Below are positions 1 to 3,079 of a DNA stretch of 5,086 nucleotides, in pieces (positions within the stretch are counted from its first letter, which is position 1; every line of letters starts with the position of its first letter). The stretch is from Bdellovibrio sp. Lineage in GTDB: Bacteria > Bdellovibrionota > Bdellovibrionia > Bdellovibrionales > Bdellovibrionaceae. The position numbers and the translations under genes were made by a program. The notes beneath the pieces are model-generated. The model saw only the letters and a program-made list of their open reading frames with translations. It had not been told where the DNA came from and did not search any database. The DNA is taken from NCBI GenBank assembly GCA_003176075.1, contig PSRN01000025.1, positions 1 to 5,086 of the forward strand, in the 5' to 3' direction.

Positions 1-807
1 GTGGCCACCGTCGGCGGAACCGTGGCGGCCCTGCTCGTCGCCGCCACCCTCCTGAAGCGCCCCAGCCCGCCACCGCCGCACGAAACCCAAATCCGTGCCG
101 CACGACCCCCTGTAGCCAACAATCCGCCCCAACCACAGCCGCCGCCACCGGCGGCGCCGCCGGAAATTCATCCGCCGCCGGCGCCGGTCGTTCACGATGC
201 TTACACGCAGATGATTTTAGCGGGATCAAAATTCGAACGGGTGTTTCTCGACTCTGATTCGCAAAAGCGCTGGGGAACCATGGCCAACCAGTATCTCACC
301 AACACGCTTGGCGTTTCCAAAAAGCACGCCGGTGAAGCCGTCTCCTTGTCACGGGATCTGATCTTCACCCTGTCAAAAATCAAGGCGGAAACTCACGGTG
401 AAAAAGATCGCATGAGCAAGATGACCCGGCTTGAAACCCGGGTCATCGAACAAATCATTGAACTCCTCAACGGCAGACCCAATTACGACCAGTTCAAAGC
501 TTACGAAGCCCGCTATTTTAACGAAGAGCTCGCGGTCATGGAGGCCAACCAAGGAACCCCTCCGGTGCCTTCATCTTCCGCCGCTTCCTCCAGTGGCCCT
601 CCACCCGCTTCAGCCACGGCGAGCGCCGCAGCCGCCACTTCCGCTGCCGCGGCCAACCCGCCCTCATCGTCTTCGCAAAAAACATCCAGGCGACCTTCGG
701 GTTCGCAATCGTCGCCGTCGAATTCCTCGTCTCGCCCGCACAAGAAAAAGAGCAAGAAATCCGTCCCGAAAATTCAAGAGCCTTCTTCTGATGAGTTGTT
801 TGAGTAA
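1..807 (+). CDS. Hypothetical membrane-anchored protein, Pro-rich linker plus helical core and Ser/Ala/Pro tail (possibly 5'-partial)
   Basis: I do not recognise the family. The frame is open from base 1 to a TAA at 805-807. A GTG occupies bases 1-3, but its upstream region is outside the window, so the true start may lie further left. As read (268 residues), residues about 4-18 form a short hydrophobic segment (VGGTVAALLVAATLL) followed by K19-R20, suggesting a membrane anchor or an incomplete signal sequence. No basic residue precedes it, which also hints that the N-terminus is missing. Residues 21-64 are very rich in proline. Residues about 66-185 are a normal, probably helical region (contains KRWGTMANQYL and YEARYFNEELAVMEANQ) and are the only part likely to fold. 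Residues about 186-250 are almost all Ser, Ala and Pro, then comes a basic patch (HKKKSKK) and an acidic end (SSDELFE). The low-complexity DNA is very GC-rich (47 of 60 bases at 601-660). Reality as a gene is fairly sure; function is unknown. Confidence 0.75.
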   Translation: MATVGGTVAALLVAATLLKRPSPPPPHETQIRAARPPVANNPPQPQPPPPAAPPEIHPPPAPVVHDAYTQMILAGSKFERVFLDSDSQKRWGTMANQYLTNTLGVSKKHAGEAVSLSRDLIFTLSKIKAETHGEKDRMSKMTRLETRVIEQIIELLNGRPNYDQFKAYEARYFNEELAVMEANQGTPPVPSSSAASSSGPPPASATASAAAATSAAAANPPSSSSQKTSRRPSGSQSSPSNSSSRPHKKKSKKSVPKIQEPSSDELFE

Positions 808-998
808 CGCACAAGAGGGGAACAAGAGGGCATCAACAAGAGTTCAACCTGATTCGGATGCCGATACTTTTTACGATTGTCAAAAAAATGCCCGCCCCAA
901 AAATCAATCACTGCGATGATTTCACAAGCAAACTGACGACTTCATTCTGATATCTCATTTGCACCAAGATTCTTCGAGCCCATATAAAAGGAGTGTTT
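808..998 (+). other. Intergenic region, 191 bases, with short purine-rich direct repeats
   Basis: No credible gene is seen here. Directly after the first gene's stop there are three copies of ACAAGAG (811-817, 822-828 and 836-842); the first two extend to ACAAGAGGG. I see no hairpin followed by a T-run, so no factor-independent terminator can be called. The second half (about 870-985) is AT-rich and should carry the promoter of the gene at 999, but no convincing -35/-10 pair stands out. The TATAAA at 983-988 touches the ribosome binding site and is too close to the start codon to be the -10 box of a normal leadered transcript. Confidence 0.5.
988..993 (+). promoter_or_regulatory. Shine-Dalgarno AAGGAG that fixes the start at 999
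   Basis: AAGGAG is a full match to the anti-Shine-Dalgarno core. It ends 5 bases before the GTG at 999-1001, which is good spacing. The other in-frame GTG at 993-995 begins inside this motif and so cannot be initiated from it. The start is therefore placed at 999. Confidence 0.8.
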
Positions 999-1265
999 GT
1001 GGAACGCAGACTTCTCAAGATCGACCTTGCAGGATCAGCAGTTCTCAGTGTAATTGGAGCAATGGCCTTTTGCATCGTGGCCAATGCGAAAGAGGCAACT
1101 GGTGGAACTTATGCTGATTCTGGGTCCGAGATTTCATTGGAGAGGACTGGTTCTGGAAAAATTGTCCTTCAATTCCGCGGACAGCAGGTAACTCTATCTA
1201 AGGATTCAGAGAAAAAGGACCTCAAAGATAAGATAATGACGCGATTAAAGTCCGCCTGCGATTGA
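999..1265 (+). CDS. Small exported protein of unknown function (88 aa)
   Basis: The start is GTG 999, chosen because AAGGAG lies 5 bases upstream; the stop is TGA 1263-1265. The N-terminus is a textbook Sec signal peptide: a basic stretch (MERRLLK), a hydrophobic core at about residues 10-27, then A28-N29-A30, which matches the AxA rule for signal peptidase I. The single signal-region Cys (C25) is not in a lipobox, so a lipoprotein is unlikely. The mature part would be only about 58 residues: a Gly/Ser-rich start, a likely beta pair (EISLERTGSGKIVLQFRG), then a charged, probably helical end (KKDLKDKIMTRLKSACD). It has one cysteine, the penultimate residue C87, which could form an intermolecular disulfide or bind a partner. 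I do not recognise a family. The gene stands alone, flanked by 191 and 332 non-coding bases. The signal peptide and ribosome binding site together make it convincing despite its size. Confidence 0.75.
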   Translation: MERRLLKIDLAGSAVLSVIGAMAFCIVANAKEATGGTYADSGSEISLERTGSGKIVLQFRGQQVTLSKDSEKKDLKDKIMTRLKSACD

Positions 1266-1280
1266 AAGGCGCCCGGGGAC

Positions 1281-1307
1281 GCTGTTTGCATAAGCAACGC
1301 AAACAGC
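1281..1307 (+). terminator. 9-bp perfect hairpin 15 bases after the small exported gene; possible terminator without T-run
   Basis: GCTGTTTGC (1281-1289) pairs perfectly with GCAAACAGC (1299-1307) across a 9-base loop. A smaller competing stem TTGC-ATAA-GCAA (1286-1297) is nested inside. Its position just after the stop at 1265 suggests transcript-end formation or 3'-end protection. It is not followed by a T-run, so it is not a canonical factor-independent terminator. A protein-binding dyad is the alternative. Confidence 0.4.
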
Positions 1308-1352
1308 ATGGTGGCCGAAATGTTATTCAAAACATCTTTAAAGTCTCGTTTT

Positions 1353-1368
1353 AATCCGGATAAGGATT
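1353..1368 (+). repeat. Short inverted repeat AATCC/GGATT
   Basis: AATCC (1353-1357) and GGATT (1364-1368) are complementary across six bases. The left arm overlaps the 8-base palindrome ATCCGGAT (1354-1361). It is weak alone and is recorded because it is one of several dyads in 135 bases. Confidence 0.35.
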
Positions 1369-1372
1369 TCTA

Positions 1373-1404
1373 CCCCGATTTACTTGAATATTTTCAACCC
1401 GGGG
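1373..1404 (+). repeat. Two-part hairpin, CCCCG/CGGGG with inner TTGAA/TTCAA
   Basis: CCCCG (1373-1377) is complementary to CGGGG (1400-1404). Within the loop, TTGAA (1384-1388) is complementary to TTCAA (1393-1397) around a TATT tetraloop. The two stems can stack with an asymmetric internal loop (6 bases on the left, 2 on the right). No T-run follows. It could be an RNA structure or a DNA dyad. Confidence 0.4.
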
Positions 1405-1415
1405 CTTCTAGAAGC
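1404..1415. repeat. Perfect 12-bp palindrome GCTTCTAGAAGC
   Basis: Both strands read GCTTCTAGAAGC. The symmetry ends at the next base on each side (G and G). With no loop it is better suited to binding a dimeric protein than to forming an RNA hairpin. It lies 183 bases before the next start, far for a simple repressor operator. Confidence 0.45.
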
Positions 1416-1461
1416 GGCAATCCCGGAAAACACTGAGCTTCACCACCACCGCAGGAATAAG

Positions 1462-1473
1462 TTTTTTAAAAAA
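1462..1473. repeat. A/T palindrome TTTTTTAAAAAA within an A-rich tract
   Basis: Six T are followed directly by seven A (1462-1474), and then an A/G-only stretch continues to about 1483. Such tracts are often bent or act as upstream promoter elements. It sits about 20 bases upstream of the tentative -10 box at 1494-1502, which would fit an UP-element role, but this is inference. Confidence 0.35.
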
Positions 1474-1493
1474 AGAAGAAAGAGCGAAAGCAC

Positions 1494-1502
1494 TGTCATA
1501 TT
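1494..1502 (+). promoter_or_regulatory. Tentative extended -10 box for the gene at 1598
   Basis: TGTCATATT fits the extended -10 form TGnTATAAT with 4 of 6 core matches, including the key second A and last T. No -35 match is seen 17 bases upstream, where the sequence is the A/G-rich tract. Transcription from here would leave a leader of roughly 90 bases. This is the best candidate I see and it is weak. Confidence 0.2.
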
Positions 1503-1597
1503 CGTGAACATTCATTACTTTCTTTCATACTCCAATGAGCGAGCCATCAATGGATTCAAGCTGGGTTTTGGCATGAAATTTGGAGCACTACCGGCAC

Positions 1598-2242
1598 ATG
1601 AAGAACTATATGTTGCCACTTCTAGTTCTACTGAGTTTGGCCCGAACCTCTGAGGCTGCCGAAGCACCGTCCTTGGCGGCGGTGATTGCAGCGGTTGAAT
1701 CTCCAAGAATGGCACCAGCTCAGTTACCCGAAGCTCAAAAAGTGGATCAAAAGACCGATCAGAAAGCAGACCCCAAAGTCGACGCCAAAGCGGAGCTCAA
1801 AGCAGATTCCAAAGGGGAAACCAAAGCGGAACTCAAAGGACAGTCCGCTGAAGCCCTTTGCCGAATTGAAGCTCGCGATTCGGCGGCCAAGGCTTTTCGC
1901 AGCTGTATGCTCAACCCGAGATTCGCGGAAGTAGAAAATTTGCGGCGCGACTACGAGCGAAAATTGGCTGCAATAAGAATTCAATACCAAAACGAATTAC
2001 AAAAATTAAAGAGCCGATTGAAAGAAGAAAAGACACCGGCTCCGGCAGTTCAGGAGAAAAACCCAACGGCCGTCGGGCCCAACTCGCCGGCCAGCGCGGC
2101 CAGCCCCACCGCGCCCTCCACGACGACCATAAGCATCCCCACCGTAAACAACTCCACGCTTTCCCCACCCACCAAGGCGCACTCCATTCTCGTCGATGAA
2201 GACACCGAACTTCCGGAACCCATCGCGATTGAGCTCAATTAG
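1598..2242 (+). CDS. Exported protein of unknown function with Lys-based tetrapeptide repeats and a coiled coil (214 aa)
   Basis: I do not recognise the family. ATG 1598 is chosen over the in-frame TTG 1580 because it gives a clean signal peptide: MKN, hydrophobic core at residues 5-15 (MLPLLVLLSLA), then SEA (18-20) followed by AEA (21-23), either of which fits signal peptidase I. The ribosome binding site is poor: GGAG at 1582-1585 is 12 bases upstream. Residues 48-79 are eight tetrapeptides of the form K-x-D/E-x. Residues 85-110 hold the two cysteines, C88 and C103, which could form a disulfide in the periplasm. Residues about 111-145 are strongly charged with coiled-coil character (ENLRRDYERKLAAI, then NELQKLKSRLKEEK). 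Residues 146-200 are rich in Pro, Ala, Ser and Thr, and the end is acidic (VDEDTELPEPIAIELN). The layout suggests a periplasmic or surface scaffold with flexible arms. It converges with the GDPD gene 43 bases downstream. Confidence 0.8.
   Translation: MKNYMLPLLVLLSLARTSEAAEAPSLAAVIAAVESPRMAPAQLPEAQKVDQKTDQKADPKVDAKAELKADSKGETKAELKGQSAEALCRIEARDSAAKAFRSCMLNPRFAEVENLRRDYERKLAAIRIQYQNELQKLKSRLKEEKTPAPAVQEKNPTAVGPNSPASAASPTAPSTTTISIPTVNNSTLSPPTKAHSILVDEDTELPEPIAIELN
1739..1834 (+). repeat. Eight imperfect 12-bp tandem repeats inside the exported-protein gene
   Basis: Each 12-base unit starts with AAA or AAG and encodes one tetrapeptide: KVDQ, KTDQ, KADP, KVDA, KAEL, KADS, KGET, KAEL. The KAEL unit occurs twice, differing at one silent base. 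Length changes by whole units would keep the frame, so this is a likely site of repeat-number variation between strains. Confidence 0.85.
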
Positions 2243-2285
2243 TGCGTAGTGAGGACCGCGCGCCGTGTTGTGGGCACGTGAATTG
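2243..2285. other. Short convergent intergenic region, no clear terminator
   Basis: The plus-strand gene stops at 2242 (TAG 2240-2242) and the minus-strand GDPD gene stops at 2286 (TGA, 2288-2286). The 43 bases between are GC-rich, with CGCGCG and the palindrome CACGTG (2275-2280), but no stable stem followed by T on either strand. Transcripts may overlap here or end by Rho. Confidence 0.45.
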
Positions 2286-3068
2286 TCAGGGCCGCGGAAC
2301 AATATCCGTGATCACGCTTCGAACGCCCAGGTCCCAAAGTTCCTTGATCCGATCAGGATCATTCACCGTCCAAGCCGCGAGAGGGACGCCAAGGCGAGAC
2401 CAACGCCCGATTTCTTCCTCGCTCAGCATCCGTTCATCCAAGTGAAGAAGATGAATCCGCAAAAAGGGCGCAAACCAAAATTCGCGCAGGGACCGTCGTT
2501 CAAGGTCCGGGGAAACCAATAGGGCCCGCGGCACGGCCGGCAAGTAATTGGCGATTTTCCAAACCGAAAAAGGATTGAAACTGGAAAAAAGAATCCTTTC
2601 TTCGGCCCCACACTCCTCAACGATTCGGGTCACATAGCGTTCAAGCGCGTCGTCCCCCATTAGCTCTGATTTCAGTTCGATATTCAAGAAAGCGGGAACC
2701 TCACGCGAGGACAAGGCCTCCTGCAGAGTCGTGGTCGGCTGCAAAGCCAAAAGTTCAGACAATCGCAAATCCTCAACCGGCTGACCGGCGATTTCGGCGT
2801 CATGAAAAAGAATTGGAATCCGATCCCGAGTCAGCCGAACGTCAAATTCGGCCATCTCAGCCCCACGCTGGCGTGCCTCAATTAACGAGGCGAGCGAATT
2901 TTGCGGGCTACCGCTTTTCCAGTAGCCGCGATGGGCTTGCCAGCGCGGCAAGGGAAACGAATTCCAATCCTGCGCGTGAATGAAGGATGACATCCACCGC
3001 GATCTCGCCGCTGAAGTCCGATTCAGCCAGTTCTCGATTTTGCTTTCAAGACCATGCTTGTTCTTCAC
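2286..3068 (-). CDS. Glycerophosphodiester phosphodiesterase family protein, cytosolic type (260 aa)
   Basis: The GDPD family has a TIM-barrel fold and hydrolyses glycerophosphodiesters, from phospholipid breakdown, to sn-glycerol 3-phosphate plus an alcohol. Family motifs appear in order: catalytic H46-R47-G48; E74-x-D76 in AEFDVRLTRD (metal ligands); second catalytic histidine in F88-H89-D90; E131 in NIELK (third metal ligand); FSSFN (161-165) near strand 6; and AAWTVNDPD (231-239) with GVRSVITD (248-255) at the barrel end. One family signature is altered: the usual P-E-N-S/T reads P55-Q56-N57-S58. The length is close to UgpQ-type enzymes. There is no signal peptide or membrane segment, so it should act in the cytoplasm, unlike periplasmic GlpQ. 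The start is GTG 3068-3066, supported by GGAGG 4 bases upstream. It lies 11 bases after the AsmA-like gene, so both are probably co-transcribed. Family assignment is strong; the exact substrate is unknown. Confidence 0.93.
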   Translation of the reverse strand: MKNKHGLESKIENWLNRTSAARSRWMSSFIHAQDWNSFPLPRWQAHRGYWKSGSPQNSLASLIEARQRGAEMAEFDVRLTRDRIPILFHDAEIAGQPVEDLRLSELLALQPTTTLQEALSSREVPAFLNIELKSELMGDDALERYVTRIVEECGAEERILFSSFNPFSVWKIANYLPAVPRALLVSPDLERRSLREFWFAPFLRIHLLHLDERMLSEEEIGRWSRLGVPLAAWTVNDPDRIKELWDLGVRSVITDIVPRP

Positions 3069-3079
3069 GCCCCCTCCCC
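3069..3079 (-). promoter_or_regulatory. G-rich ribosome binding site filling the AsmA-GDPD junction
   Basis: On the minus strand the 11 bases after the AsmA-like TAG stop (3082-3080) read GGGGAGGGGGC and run directly into the GDPD GTG start. GGAGG (3077-3073) is a strong Shine-Dalgarno match with 4-base spacing. The ribosome site touches the upstream stop codon, so translation of the two genes may be coupled. It supports GTG 3068 as the true start. Confidence 0.7.

Larger units (their letters stand above)
1266..1597 (+). other. Long AT-rich intergenic region with clustered inverted repeats
   Basis: These 332 bases hold no credible gene. The open frame beginning with TTG at 1384 lacks a ribosome binding site, has no normal protein character and runs into the next gene. 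GC is about 39% over 1321-1560 by hand count. The left part (1281-1415) contains several inverted repeats listed separately. The middle has an A/T palindrome (1462-1473) followed by an A-rich purine stretch to about 1490. The right part (1490-1597) should be the promoter and leader of the gene at 1598. No tRNA or known riboswitch core was recognised. Confidence 0.55.

Noticed and set aside
431..919. Plus-strand 162-codon frame overlapping the first gene
   Set aside because: It is the +1 shadow of the Ser/Ala/Pro-rich tail, rich in Arg/Pro/Leu as expected from shifted GC-rich codons, and no ribosome site precedes it.
993..995. GTG 993 as the start of the small exported gene
   Set aside because: This GTG overlaps the AAGGAG ribosome site; the GTG at 999 has correct 5-base spacing.
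1281..1415. Attachment site or insertion-sequence ends
   Set aside because: No integrase or transposase frame, no tRNA and no flanking target duplication are seen in the window; the inverted repeats are all local hairpins, not paired element ends.
1384..1653. Plus-strand open frame of 89 codons in the intergenic region
   Set aside because: It begins with TTG inside the stem at 1373-1404, has no ribosome binding site, overlaps the signal-peptide region of the better-supported gene at 1598, and has no signal peptide or domain-like pattern.
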